NCBI GenBank assembly: GCA_009869945.1
Contig: WIXG01000220.1
Span: 1 to 64,000, forward strand
Reading direction: 5' to 3'
Source: Mesaphorura yosii
Taxonomy: Eukaryota; Arthropoda; Collembola; Poduromorpha; Tullbergiidae
Length of the DNA: 64,000 bases
Below, one piece after another: positions 25,120 through 38,947 of this stretch; position 1 is the first letter of the stretch; each line of letters starts with the position of its first letter. Under the pieces are notes generated by a model. That model was not told where the DNA came from. It saw nothing but the letters and a program-made list of their open reading frames with translations, and did no database searches. The position numbers and the translations under genes were made by a program.

Positions 25120-28100
25120 ACGCGTCCACTGCACGCGCCAACACTCACGCGAAATAGAGAGGTAGGCATTCTCGTAATTGTAATAACGATCTGAACACTA
25201 ATCATATTCCATGCTTTGTTGGTTTTTGCATTTCGAGCCGTCTTTTCTTAATAAGGCCGCGTCTCGGCAGTCAGTTGTGTAATAATTATTATTAAGCAGC
25301 ACAATCTGGCTTCTGAATCCCATTTCCTTCCTGTCTCCTCAAAGACGGTCTGAACAAATCTCGGTTCTCGCCTCTCATTCGAGCCATGCAATGGTTCTCA
25401 GGCTTTGCCGTGCCGTGCAGGACAGCGCGGTCTGAGAACTTGGGCTCCAACCAACCATGACACATAAAATGAAGAGCCCCGTACAGCATCGCGTTTCACT
25501 ACTTACACACATTAACGCAAATTACACTTTGCGTTTGAACTGCATCGTTTATCCCGACTTTTACGATCACAACTCTATTAAAAACCAAGAGTGAGCAGTC
25601 ACAATAAGCCATTAAAAATGAGTATCACACACCGTCGCAAATAAAATGAAAACGATCCTTCGCACACGCAACCAAATACTAATTACGTGCCAGCATGCGC
25701 CACCGTTCTTGTGAGCGTGCAAATTAATTGCCAATTTAAATCGCATTCTTTGCCCAAAAGCCAAAGTTGCTGACGTCGAGAATAATAAGAGTTCACCTTG
25801 TATTGTGTGGGTAAAACAAAGCATCGGGTTAAGCGACTGCTGTCTCAGCCGTGCGACTCGAGAAGTATTCCACACGATATTCAAATTAGAGTGCAAAAAT
25901 GCACACGACCTTGCTCTAAATAATTAAATATTCTCAAACCAGTCGCGATTAGCCTTGATCTTTTCATAATCATTCTGCAATTTATCTTCGTCATCCCTTT
26001 TTGTCCATACTTGGGACTTATTCGCTTGCCGTCGAACGCCTCAAAGCGCCAGTGTCGAGTCCTTATCGCTGAGTCCTTCGAAATGGTTAATTAATTATAA
26101 CAGTTAGATTGTGGCTGATTGTTTAAGCATAAGAAATTAAAATGCAAAGAAATTCGTTCCGCAGTTTCATCGACCTGGCAACATGGCGCGATAAATTATT
26201 CAAAGCAGAGGTTTGCCGTTCGTTTCTTTGTAACTTTGCATCTGTCAACTGATTTGAACTGTCAGATCGCCCATCAAGAGTCGAATATTTCTGAGCTTCG
26301 AAGAATTCGAAAATGGAGAAAGGCGATTTAGATTCAGGCTCTCATCACGGCTCTTCACGAGTCGAGATTCGGTTCATACAAACGTCGTAGACAGACAAGC
26401 GAGCGGAATGGATGGACGGTGTTCGATGTTTGGGTGTGGTGCATGGCAATAATGAATTTTGAACGGACGAGAACGGTAACGATGGGATATGAGCTCCGGT
26501 GCCGAGTAATAATAGACTCGCTTTACGTCTTGGACTGAGTGACTGTCAAATTGGCTGCGTGCAAGCGAGTGAGAATGCGTAATTTAAAATTTAATAATAA
26601 ATCTAAAGATAATAATTTAAGAACTAACCTGATCAAATATTCATCTCGCGTCTAGGCTTGGCTCCTCGCTCATACTAAATCTACGCGAATATGCAATGCT
26701 GATGGTAGGAAGTGAGGAATCTCAGGCTGAGGTCAATCACAACCGACGACGACGAACATAGCGAGAATGCAGATGAATCACGTATGTGTATGGCACGATG
26801 TAGTTGTTGCTTGTTCGAGAGTTCATGTTATGCAACGTATACATGGCGATAACAGTCATCAGAATATAATGAACTCTTGTTCATCTTCGTCGTTAAGCAT
26901 TCATTTAAATTCAAATGCCGCAGTTACGAAGAAACAATGACAAATTAGATGCGAACAAAGCAAATACGAAGAACGTGTTTGCGCTGCGGAGGAAAGTGAC
27001 AATTAAAGTCGCTGTTATGGCCATCCGGCGTGTGGGTGTTTCTATTCTAATATCGAGACGCATAAATTATCAGTCGAAATGTGATTCAAGAACAAGTGAC
27101 TCAGATTGTAAACCATTTACGTTTGGGGGTCTTGTCCAACTAAATCTACTCTCAGAATGTCAACTTTCCTTTTAAGAACACTAATTGCGAGGCAAGTCAA
27201 AATTTTGGCTTCATTTGAGGTGGCATTGCATAAAACTGAGCGACAGGCGACGCTCTGTCAAGCAAAATAACGCTAGCCTGTTTCCAAATCGAGTAGGAGA
27301 TGCTTACGACTCCGCTCAGATTCGCAATAAAATTGCATTGCAATTGCAATTTATTTTAATAAGGTAACTGGAACTTTTGTCCCAACTGCCTACAGTACAG
27401 AATGCGCACGCTGACAGTAGCGAAGATGTGTGAAATTTATGCAGGTCGTTTCACGCGAGAATGCACCTGCATTGTTCGTCGAAATTGGTTTCTTCCTCTT
27501 CACTGACATGGCGCTGAGACAAAACTACACAGGACATGGTTTGTTTTATGAGTTCATATTGTTGACTTGCACAAACTGCGTGCCGGACCACAAGAGATTC
27601 TTTTTCTGTCGCAATCCACGGTCTCTCACAACCACCAATTGTTGTGTCGGAGCGGAAGATACGTGACGTTCTTTAACGACTTTTGTGTTCCCAATAACTC
27701 TGCATTTCAATGAGCAAAGTCTGAATTCTTAAGACCATTTTTTGTACAAATCGCCAATGAAAGAGCAAGGCATGAGTGTATGGTCATTTCGTAAATTTGA
27801 GTCGAGGCATGCATGACCAGGGAATGCCAAAAGCGAGACTGCGCTGCGTCTTGTAAGCCTGCCTTACAAAAAGGATTACGAAGACGAAATGTAACAAACA
27901 GATTTAGAAATGTGTTGTTCATTTACTGTTACACGATTGCCAAGAAAGAAGTGCAGATTTATTCTTAATCTGATGCTTAGCGTCTAGCGAGCGAGAGCAG
28001 ACGATTGTTGGCTGCGAGCAGGAAGGTGTTAGGGCCAGTTTGAAGCCCGACCGAAACCACCCACTCATTAAAAATTAATTTATCGAGAGAAGGCGCACTG

Positions 28101-31100
28101 CTCGGCCAAAGACAGCTTCCAAGACTCGTGTCAATCCATCCATCCGTCACGTCACTTGCGAAATTCCTAACGTTCGAAATGCAAATTTCAACTGCAATGC
28201 TCAAATTGCTAATTAAAGTGTGCGACCTTTTTAAATCTCAGCTAGTTGGTTTCAATCACGTGAATCTGATTTGTCATAATTTAAGAGCACTGAATACGAG
28301 CAGATTTTAAGTTTTGTAGCCACTGGCATGCGACTAGCGAGGTGTTAGTACCAGAAAGTGCTAAGAGTTCGAGGGAAGGCATCTGGTACGTTGCGATTTG
28401 CATTTTAGTGTCTGCGTGACGCACATTTGGTCACTTGAGTCTCTTGTTCTTATTACACCTACGTGCCGAATCCTGGGCACCTGTTCGCACTAAATATAAA
28501 TACTGTTACGACAGCGCGTTTCTTTGTTTATGTTGATTCGATTCATTTTATAATAACAAGAATTCACAACTCGAGTGTCGAGCGGACAGCCCAAGCACAT
28601 TGTTACTAACAATGTTCAAATTAATATCTCGAAACTCGTCGAATCAGCACACCACAGCGAGCGGCGTACTATTTATCGCCTTCACTTTGTGCTGTTTCTT
28701 CTATATTTTAGTGAGCATCATTAAAAATTATTATTTCTGTGTCTCTTGTCTTATTAACGTCATGAACGAGACATACAAACGAAGCGGAACGAATGGACGA
28801 GCTCTGTGCAGTGTGGAATGAAGGAATAAAAATAGCGAAATGAGAACATCTGAAAACTGACTGCGAGAATGAAATATTTCCCCGGCCTCCTAAAATAAAT
28901 ACTTCATCATTTAATTTCGCACGGGCTGAAAAAAATGCATTGAAGAACGAGACGTTGTAGCTGCTTGCCTGCTTTCAACCAGCAACACAAATTTCGCGAT
29001 TTTTCTTGTAACGCGTACTAAATCCGCGATCGTTCTGAAAAGAGCCTGTTAAACGGAGGCCAAAGTTTAATCTCCTTAATTAGGAGCAGTCAGCCACCAG
29101 CCATTGAGACTTCCGAATCCTGCTTCAATGAATGAACGGGCAAGCACAAAGACGTAAAAGCTGGCACCTGCGTGAGAACTGTGAGGTTTTACGGGTGATT
29201 AGTCTCAAAGAGCGAGGACACGACCAGCAATTAAATGCTTGCTGCGCGGAGCCGCTGCCAAGCCAAGGGCAGATATTCGAGATGGAGAGATACCAAATTC
29301 GCTGAATGACACTTGGGTTTCGGCGAGCATGAATGCAAATTCCATGTCAGAACTCATCTTTCACAGGACGTTTGAATTATAATCTTGTTTTCGCGTCTTG
29401 TAAGTCCGAAGACACGATATTTTACGAAATACCAGGATCGCCAACGAGGTATCAGCATGTGTGCCATCTTTCACAACTTGTTCGTCAAGAGCAGCACAAG
29501 TAACGAGGGACAACAGAACAGCATTCCTACATTAATTATGAAAAGTTCAGGTGCATTGTTATTACATTATTGTAAATCACATAAGGTTATTGTTGTTTGC
29601 ATTGCTCATATTGTACTCCCCGAGCAAAGAACATGACGCGAAAAATTTTATGCGCATATCCCGCATGTCGTTTAGCTACGGCGCAGCACGGCGTGGCAGT
29701 TTTGAATTGCGAAAAAAAGCGCATGATTTGGTGAAAAACTGGGCATTGCTATAATGCGAGCTACGCGAGTACTGTCGTGCGTGTGATTCTCGAAACGATT
29801 CACATTTATGATGGTTCGAGCGAAATGCTGTTTCTCATATCAAGATTAGGTGCAGAAACGTAAGTTCATGCACCGAGCCGGACGCCCGAGTCAAAGAAAC
29901 CGTACGGCAACTCCTCGCCATGCCAGTAATATTTGCATAACCTCTGTCATCATCGCGTTTGACAATATTGCATGCGATCTGCGATCTCACGTCTGCATCC
30001 CCGCATAGTTAGTATAATTCCAGTAGTACGAGATTGAGTGCGAGTAAAAAGCTACAGCCAGTTAAGGCAGGCTGTTAATTCTTTATAATGCTGTGCAAGG
30101 CGTGTTATTGACCTTTGAAATATAAGATATTCTTCTGCTGCTCCGTCTTCATGATCATCTCATCTTCATCTTCTTCATAATCGTCTTTATCTTGTTTCAT
30201 CGTTCCTTGCATACACGCAGACTGCATACAGAAGAACCAGTCGACTCGACTCGCATTACACAACAATGTATTTGTCTTGTATTGCGAATTTAAACTCCCC
30301 GTTTCGTTTTATTAGCAACCACGACTACCTGCATCATGCTTCTCCGTACTGCCTGCTACGTCAACTTCGTCTTGTGCAACTCAATCTTCGATTCCACCGC
30401 AGCAGCTCCTTGCTTCTAGTTGCTCCTCCATTCATTGTTGCGATGTGTGTATCCAACTAATGTGTTATAATCATATAATAGTAGTCATGATCAAATGTAC
30501 GTGCATTGTCAGAACCCATGTCTTACTACTTTGTGTCTCGAGCTCAATTCAATTCTGCCGAAACCAAATGTTGTCGCTCTCAGCTGAGTATTGAGAATTC
30601 TGAAGAAGCAACTGGCAACGCCATTTCTCTTGATTCATCTTCATCTCGAAACTGCTCTCATTGGCTTCTTGCAGTCTGCAAGGCTGTGAAGAAGAATATT
30701 TTCACAGCAACAAGTGTAAGAGAGCAATTCTGCTTTTTCTGCGTCTGAGGCGCTGCGCCGGGAAGTGCTGCACTTCTTCTCTTGAAAACTCAAATTCCTT
30801 ATTGTCTTTTTTATTTTACATTTGCCAATTTACAATTTATATATGACATTGTATTTCACTTAAGGTGGAAGAATTTATCGTAGGCAAGTACCGTTGTCGG
30901 AATGAAACAAAAAATATTGAAGCATCATCCTAGAATTATGGCAGAGTATATGGTCATGCACTCGGAGCAGCTCGAGCTCGGAGCCTCAGTCACAAAAAAT
31001 TAGCAAGTGTTTTCTCTCGCCAAATCTCACGACGAAGATGTCGAATGAAAGACGAATCTTCTCAGGAATTTTTCACCGAGTCAAGCAGTACTTCAGTAGC

Positions 31101-33953
31101 AACAATGGCAAGAAAGAATGCGAACAGAAATACTTTTATGACACGAGAAAGAGGCATGGATTAATTTGATTTGCGAGAGAATGTGGCTAGACATAGAAAT
31201 TGAATAAGCAAACTAATGCGAACAATTAATTTGGCGTTTACACGCACAATGAAATGATGTCTGGACAGTCTGGCATTCATTCCTCTGAATTGCGGATGAT
31301 GCATCTCGAGCGTTCAATCTAGCCAGCAAGAGCGTACTCAGTGTATTGTTTCTCTTGCGCAGATGCAAATGTCGTTGTTTAAAAGTTAAATTATTCATTT
31401 AAAGGTGATTGGACTTGAATTGAGTTGCGAGAAGCGCAGCAAAGGACATCATCGCACAGCCAGTGTCAGTTCATCACCCATTCTTCAACAATGGCTCGAC
31501 TTCATCTTCAGTCACTCCAACTCATTTGTATTCAATACTTATCATTTACCAATAACAACAGGAATAATAACGAAAGCATTTGCACATAGTAAAATGTGAA
31601 GATAAATTCCCTCGGTCGTCTTGCAGAATAAATTAAATCAAAGTCAAGTGCAAGTTGAGAAGCAACGTGAGGAAGCTTGTCGAAACGCTTTGGAATATTA
31701 ATAGCACGCATGAGTTCAAAGGAGTCCCTGCATCATATTGAATCGTTCCTGTGGAGCGATACGAATTTCAGAAACATTTTCTACAGATGATCGTTAAAGT
31801 TCTTGTCTGTCTGACTACCGTACGAAGAAATTATTGCAAAAGCTCAGTCTGTTTTCTTAGAAAAATCTTGTTAGGCTACCATGCCAGTCGGGAGCGGCGA
31901 CCACGTAAATTATTATCTTGATTATGATTCCTGCTTCCTTACCATTGATTGCATCTGACCATGTCGCCAAAATCGACGTGGTGATTTGACGGTTAGGAAT
32001 ACCGCAATTTGAAGCGTAATTTATTTGTCCTTTAACGAGCCGAGGTGAGCAGTGAACGGTTTGTGGCTAAATGATTTAACCAATGCCCTCCATTGAAATA
32101 TCGTAACATAAACCCAATTTCCTTGACTAAACTCGTGAAATCGTCGAACGCTTGCAAAAATCCCACAGATTGTGTTAACACCAGGCCATGTCTGAAGGAT
32201 TTACGTGAAATCACATGCTTGAACTCCACATTCGCATTGACTCGCAATTAAATTGTTATACTAGACATTACAAAGCGGAAGCAGGTTCGGGTTTATTGAG
32301 TATTGTCACATGGAGTAAGATTTCGCCGTCGCTCGTCGTGTTCTTTGACACTGTGCGGCTGGCGCGGAAAAATCCACAGCTTGTGATAGTGCTTGTCTTT
32401 ATCCCAGCCTCGGCGGTTAAAGAGATTATATCTGAATAATGAATACAAAACGTGAAGGCCACAATTCACACAATGTCAAAAATAGTGTCACTGTAATTGA
32501 GCTCAATTTTTCCTGTGTGTGAGATTGTAGGTGAAGATTACATCGAAGTTGTCTCACATTTTTTCTCACAGGTGTCTGCGAGGCCTATGACCGCAGATAC
32601 GTGAACTGAACTTTTTGTTGTGCGCTGTGAACGTTAACGACATATAATTTGCTATAATATAATACGCCATTTTATTCGAATGAGGACTAATCCATGCTTT
32701 CTTTTGTTCTTTCCAGAGACTGAAGATTTGACTTGTCTTCATCCCTTCTTCCTTTCAAGAATCAAGAAAAGGATTCATCTGCCAACTGCACAAATCTAGC
32801 ATCCACCCCAAATATGAAAGTGGATGAGGCGACGTTAATTAATAGAGCAATAAAAAAAATTGCATGTAAATCTACCCATACATTTTAGTTTATAATTTAA
32901 GATTGTTGCTAGAAGTTATGAAAAAAATTGTGTACTTTCTTCCGCGATGCTATGAAATTGTAATCATTGACTGTAATATTGATATTTATGTTAGGAATTG
33001 AATTGAAACCTTATTTGTACTTACAACAGATGTTATTCAATAGTGCGCATTAATTTTTCTGCAAAATTCTGTACAAACGTCTAACGTAACATGGCTAAGT
33101 AAGTTAAAGTTGAGAAAAAACTGAAATAGGAACGCAATATTATACAATACGAGGTTAATTCGATTTGATAAAACACATTTTTCACACTCTGAACATGCAA
33201 GTAGCGGCCAGCCAAAATGATCTTGAAAATACTAGATTGAAAGTTAGTACTTGTTCGTCTAAAATCGTTGCATTTTCGATTTTAATATGAATAGAAATTA
33301 GCGCAGTAGAAGAGTGTACGTGAGATAGAACTCAAAAGAGCCTATCACACGTTGGACGCTGTCAGCAATCGCCAATCGCTTTGCGAGACATGCAATTTAT
33401 CTACATTCTAAGAGATAGCTAACTTACTTAAGTTATTTATGGGAAAACTTTAGGTAATTAGAAGTTTCCAACATGAGGCAAAGACTAAATAGGCCCAATC
33501 ATTCAAAAATAGTTTAGATTCAAATAATAAACAAGATTTCCAAGGGCTTCTGTGCAAATACATCATCGCTGCTCCAAATCATCTTCTACCCTCAATCATC
33601 CGCGGATCGCTATCAGCTTCATAAATGATGAACTATACAATGCCAATACTAATACGTACTATAACTTAAGTGAGATAGTTTAGGAACATGCTTAGTAAAC
33701 CTATTAACTAAGTTTAGGGCAATAAGCACAAATCAATTCAAATTCTTCATAATGTGTCAAAAATAGTTACGTGTATCTATCGTTTTTGCATAGCTAAGAT
33801 GATGTTCAGAGAACTGTCTACATAAAACATTTTAATTAAGAAGTTGTGGAAACATCTAAGAGCTAAATTCGTCTCGCAAGGCTCACACTGGTTAAACTTT
33901 TTCAGAAATTTTGAATCTAGTAGCTTTCTAAAATCTGAATAAATTATTTTAAC
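25120..33953. other. 3'UTR of PTB protein 2, then gene-poor intergenic DNA
   Basis: The first part must hold the 3'UTR of the PTB gene; an AATAAA lies near 25639, with none nearer that I noticed. The rest shows no gene I can support. The last kilobase (about 32900-33950) is AT-rich with frequent stops in all frames, like a long 3'UTR of the minus-strand gene that ends at 33954. Confidence 0.5.
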
Positions 33954-34462
33954 TTAAAAATCCGTCGCGTAGTCCGAAGAGTCTGATGTTGACTTCCCTA
34001 AGCCGGATCCCGACTCCACTCGCCACAAATCTGAAGAATCACCTCCAGAGCCTGATTCTGATGAGTCACTGCGTTCTTTTGGCTCCGATTCTTCCGCATC
34101 AGTTGTATCTTTGTTTTTCTTTAATTCTTGTTGCAGAAGCTCTGTCAGTTGTAGCTTCATCTATTCCAGCTGAAAGTAATTAGAATTGGCGAATATTTAC
34201 TTGGTGGATCTCAGGCGATCACAGCGTAAATACGTAATTCTTACGTGCTCCAACATCCAGTCTTTGTTCTGGGAGAAAATTTTCCGTCGCCAATATTCTG
34301 CTTCAAAAATGCTGTCATGAGAGTTAAGATACAGTTAATAGGTATGTATAGTCTCAGAATATCAACAAATTGATAGACAAGACTAACCTTCTTCTCTGCC
34401 ATTTTCCTTCCCCCTAATCCCCCAGCCGCCACAGTTCCACTAAGCCTTCGTTTTAGATTCAT
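33954..34462 (-). CDS. Small acidic-tailed protein gene, exon joins uncertain
   Basis: Three pieces are visible. 34462-34388 starts with ATG (MNLKRRLSGTVAAGG, ending MAEKK) and has a consensus GTTAGT donor. 34311-34245 reads SIFEAEYWRRKIFSQNKDWM and ends in a consensus GTAAGA donor. 34160-33954 reads MKLQLTELLQQELKKNK, then a Ser/Asp/Glu-rich tail to TGA. The second and third join in frame if the TAG just before 34160 is the acceptor, giving a continuous amphipathic, coiled-coil-like helix followed by an acidic tail. The first and second do not join in phase with the sites I can see, so the true first exon or acceptor differs from this. The third piece also has its own ATG. No family recognised; it looks like a small nuclear or adaptor protein. 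Confidence 0.45.
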
Positions 34463-35522
34463 GTCAGCTGCTAGTCTGCTAAAATCATGAGCTGATCAGT
34501 GAAATATACAATCAGGTTTCAAGTCGGAAGTGCAGATAACAATGATTGCCCTTTCTTCATGGTTGCCTCGGTACAATTCCAGAATTGCAAGATCTGATGA
34601 TCGGTGAAAAGATCTCAGCTTCAACTTTGTCCGATTGCAAAGGCCTCTGGATTTCTGTTTTAAGATTGTTTTCAAGACGTCGGACTAGAAATATAGACGT
34701 CAAAGACCACATCGAGTGAGTTTTGAATCTCTGGATAGCGAAACGTGGTAGTGCGAACTGGAACACACGAGAAATGGGAATACAAATTGAGCAAGCATGT
34801 GCTCTCAATCGTGAGCACAGAATTACTGCACATTCGTTCCAGAGTAAACATTCCCGGCATATTCCTATGAAGCGATCACAAAAAATAGTCCTGACATTGG
34901 CCGAAATAATGTGGTTTCATCCTACACTAAATTCATTTGTACTTTCATATTCGCGTAAAGTACATATCGATAGATTCTGTTCATGGCTGGACTGGACGGA
35001 AGCATGACCAAATGAGTACTAAATTCAATTATAGGGACTAAATTTGCGCCAACGGCTTAAGGAGTCAGCAATCATGAATTACTTAATCGCACCACGAGCC
35101 ATGCCAAGAATGCTGGGGACTTAATCTCTTTGTGGGTCATCGGGTCATGCCAAAATTTACACACATAACTCAGGGGTTGGAATTCGCAACACCTTGCCTG
35201 ACAACCCATGCCGTCGCAGCATTCAGCTTTACTGCACAAAGTGAAGATCGTGCCCGTGCCGTACTTAGACAATTTATGCTTCTTGAAACGCAGACACGGT
35301 CGTGCACGTTCATCATTATTATGAAAATCTGCTTCGTGATCTTCATATTGATGCTCAATTAATTGCCCTTCACCTCGACTTTCCAGTTTTCTCTCGTACA
35401 CCCCTTCTCGCTTCTCCTCCTTCATACAAACTTCGCGAAGTCATAGCCATCCCACAATTAATATACTATTTGTCTCTTCGCGAGTGATTGGGAGACAACT
35501 TAATATGAAGACTGCAGAGAGA

Positions 35523-36061
35523 TCAGCCAGGGGAGACCATCCCAGAGAGAGCAGCTTGGTCAACAGTCGGGTGTACGTTTCCTCCGTCTTGCCGACTACC
35601 ACCGCCAGGACTGCCATTGTTGCCTGACAAGAATAATAAAGAATGCGCGAGAGAAAGATCATATCACACACATCGTGGTTTCTAACAAGCCAACCATCCA
35701 CATCACCTCCATTAAGCGAAGAATTTAAAAAACTTGATTTGGCATCTTTTCGAATAATCGAGTGGAAGGTGCACTCACTACTTCGCAAAGGGTTGTTGGT
35801 GCGGACATCATAACGTACGGTGATCAGAATACTGATGATGCTCGAAGTATAAAAATACAATCAGGTTTTTCGCTTATCTTTCACCCTTTTCCAAGTTTTC
35901 TTATTTCATTAATTGTAATTTACTAATCCATGAGGCTTGTGGGACTGTCTGTAGACTCACGCTTTTGTTGATTCATCTCTTCTTGTCAACCCCGTAGTGC
36001 AAGGACATTCCATGCTTCTCGTGCACATTGCTTGAAGTTGGCAAACAGGGCTGCAACATCC
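35523..36061 (-). CDS. Candidate three-exon 3' part of a gene with a Cys-rich exon
   Basis: Exons 36061-35961, 35831-35779 and 35623-35523 have GT/AG borders (two GTGAGT donors) and phases that agree at both joins, ending in TGA. The first reads GCCSPVCQLQAMCTRSMECP with six cysteines in 34 residues, like small secreted disulphide-rich modules. The second reads ILITVRYDVRTNNPLRS. The third is Gly/Ser-rich (NNGSPGGGSRQDGGN) and ends LSGMVSPG. Introns are 129 and 155 bp. No upstream exon or signal peptide was found, and the last exon is also open in another frame. No family recognised. Confidence 0.3.
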
Positions 36062-38318
36062 CTGCAAAGCTAAAGAGAGAGTGGGCAATCGATATCAGTT
36101 TAATTTTAATTATACGGTTGTGGTCATGATACGTGTGATCTCTCTAATCGACTGCGTCATAAAAGATGAGAAGACGCATGTGTCCTGTCCTCCACACCCA
36201 CTTGCAATTCAAGCTACCCCTGCAAACATCGTTTTTGCTCAAAAAATCCCAAATTTCTCATGATGCCTTCATGTTAATAAGCCCATGCCGATCATAGTGA
36301 TTCGCGAGTTTCTCTTTTCCAATTAATTATAATCAAGCAGTATCAATATCAGAGCTCAATAAATAAATATAAATGCTCAATGATGAATCAAATTAATTCC
36401 GGTGGCGGAATATAGCTAATTAATTATCCTGAGCGTAAGTCCGCGAGGGCTGAAGTGACGGTTGTGCAATTCTGCAAATTATGAACCTGCAACTGAATCC
36501 GGCATGGTGTTACGAAAATTTGACGTTGTTTCTTATTAGATCTTCGTAACCCAAAGCAAAGGGATAAGGGCTGATCGAGTCCTCCGAATACTTGTGTTGC
36601 TCTGCATGTCACGAGGTTTATCGGTAACTCATTGTTGCTCTAGCCTGGATTTTCATTAAACTATCATCCAGATAGTCCAGAAGCAAATTGCTGCGTAGCC
36701 TGGTAAACAATCTGCATGGTTTCATCTTCTGAAATTTTTTGCAAAGATCCGCGAGTATGCAACTTGTTGTGCCGCATGCTGCTCGCTGTAAGAATATGGA
36801 GTCCAAAGACACTGCTTGCCTGGGTTGACATACTGTAGGTACCGTTACTTGAATCTTTGAGTCTCAGTCCCTTGTATTCTCGCTGACTGATGCAATCAAG
36901 TCAAGCAGGTTCATCTTTGCATTCAACTTAATGGTGTGTAAGACGTGTCTTCTTCTTCGTTGTTTATCTGCCGAATTAATCTCGTGGCCGGCATTCCCAT
37001 TCGTTGGGTCCATTACACCTTCTGTTCAGTAAAAGGTGCAGCATTTAATTCAGCCTTAATGTATGTAAATATATGAATTGACCGAGTCGTAAAATGCGCG
37101 AGCAGATTATTATAATGCGTCTATTCATCATCGCTGATCTTTAGTGCCGGCAATGTGAAATACATTAAGCTCTAGAACCTGCGATACCTGCGAAGTCACT
37201 CACTCACTCGGTGCTAGTGTATTGGTCCAACTGTTGCTAAATATTTCTCCTTTCTTGGCATGCAACTGCGTTTTAGCAAAAGAAAACGGAGCTAAGTTCT
37301 CGTTCAAAGTATTGATAATCCCTTCATGAAGTATTGCATAAAGTTCGTAACACCATCCACAATGGTATGAGTCTTGGGAAATTAAAAATTCCATCTTCAT
37401 CTCGAAGCCGTTCGCAAGGTGATTTGCAGTGCCTGAATTTATTTTGCACGCTGCGTTGAAATTCAATTTGTGGATATTGAATTAATATTTTTGGCAAATT
37501 TTACTTGTGCTTGCAAATGCTGTAATAAATTTGAAAACAAAGTGATGAGCCTCCTCTGTGCATTATTGCATCGCGATGGCGATGAAATGAAATGGCGAAC
37601 TTTAATAACGCTGAATGAATCGAGTTTTCGTGACCATACTCTTTACCCAGTTTACCTTGTCCTCAGCAAATGAGTTTGAGGCGAAGATGAACACGATCGA
37701 CGAGCGGATTGCAAAATGGCGAAACATGAATGCGTAACCTTTGCTTTTGTAATTCCTCTTGTAAGCAGAAATAAAACAATAAGGTTTTAAAATCTCTCCA
37801 CATGATGCTCGCGTACAATTTGTTACAGCGCAGTGACCAGCAGCGGCGGTTCGTTAGGAATCACATTGACAGTTCGATCACCTGTCGCACGTTGAAGATT
37901 CTCAGACGGAGACGGAACGGTGACAATTCAATACACAATTGGATATTGTTTCAGACATTTTCAGCCTGGCCACAGTCCACCACTCGGTGTCGTCTCGAGC
38001 GGCCACTTGCTGTCCGTCGGTCGTAAATTACGTAATTAATCATCGCGCCATCACGATCACTATTTATACAAACTGTGCTGTATGGTAATAAGTCCTCACG
38101 AATAAAATTAGTTAATCTCAATTGTGGTTTTATTATGTTGTGAGACTAGTCGGGAGGAGTTTGTGAATGAAGACGAATGCAGCCGTAATTGTAATGGAGA
38201 AGGGTTTAAAGAACCTTGAATTAAGTAACTATCACAATGAAGCTGTGGTAAGACGCAAGATGCGGGACTTGCAGTCTATGAGTAAATGCAAGCTTGTAAA
38301 TTAATTAGGGTAACCATT
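36062..38318. other. Intergenic region, nothing recognised
   Basis: Only short open frames occur, such as 36424-36612 and 36618-36812 on the minus strand. They look somewhat peptide-like, but I could not connect them to each other or to a neighbour with consistent splice phases. Confidence 0.4.
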
Positions 38319-38947
38319 TAAAGATCAGTGAAACAAACTACTTTGCCAGTGAAAAAACAAACGATTTCATCGGTCGACATTTCTTTTTATTTCACTAGTT
38401 AAACAAATGAAATTGTCAATAAACAGAGGGCCAGTGAATAAAACAAAAATATAAGTAATGAATCAGAAAATATCAGTGAAACTCGCGAGAACATAATGCG
38501 TTGAATTATTGACGGGCCAAAGTCTCTTAGCTCTTTCAAGCCGACCACGCTCTCTCTCTTCTGACCATGCGCAACAGTTAGCGCTTGTTGGAAATTAGCT
38601 CTTATTTTGGAAGCCGATATGCCAAGTATGTGCTTGCGATATTTGTTTTGGAAAAAGGAGCAAGTGGAAGTGGAAGCAGTCCAGTCAGCTAGGATGATGT
38701 TAATCTTGTAGAACTAACGTATGTTGTCCGATTCTTGATCAGACTCCAATTTTTTCAAAACCACATACTGATAATTCCACTTATTCCACTGTAGTTTTAT
38801 TTTATTGTACTGAGAGCAATGATCACTGATATTTTCATTTAAAATCACACTGGTGATTTAATTTATTCCGGGATCTCACTGATACCCGGGTCACTGGTAA
38901 ATTCATGAATTTTTCACTGAAGATTCATTTGTTTCACTGGTGCTTTA
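38319..38947. mobile_element. Non-autonomous inverted-repeat (MITE-like) element
   Basis: The two ends are inverted copies: TAAAGATCAGTGAAACAAA on the left and, as reverse complement, TAAAGCACCAGTGAAACAAA on the right. The motif CAGTGAA recurs several times inside the left third; its complement TTCACTG, or shorter CACTG forms, recurs in the right third. The middle, about 300 bp, has no open frame of note. Terminal plus subterminal repeats of this kind mark non-autonomous DNA transposons, perhaps hAT-like from the CAGTG ends. I could not fix a target-site duplication, so the exact borders are uncertain. Confidence 0.55.

Noticed and set aside
35441-35860. Single 139-codon frame on the minus strand
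   Set aside because: It runs through good donor and acceptor sites; the spliced reading in a different last frame is more consistent, though it too is only a candidate.
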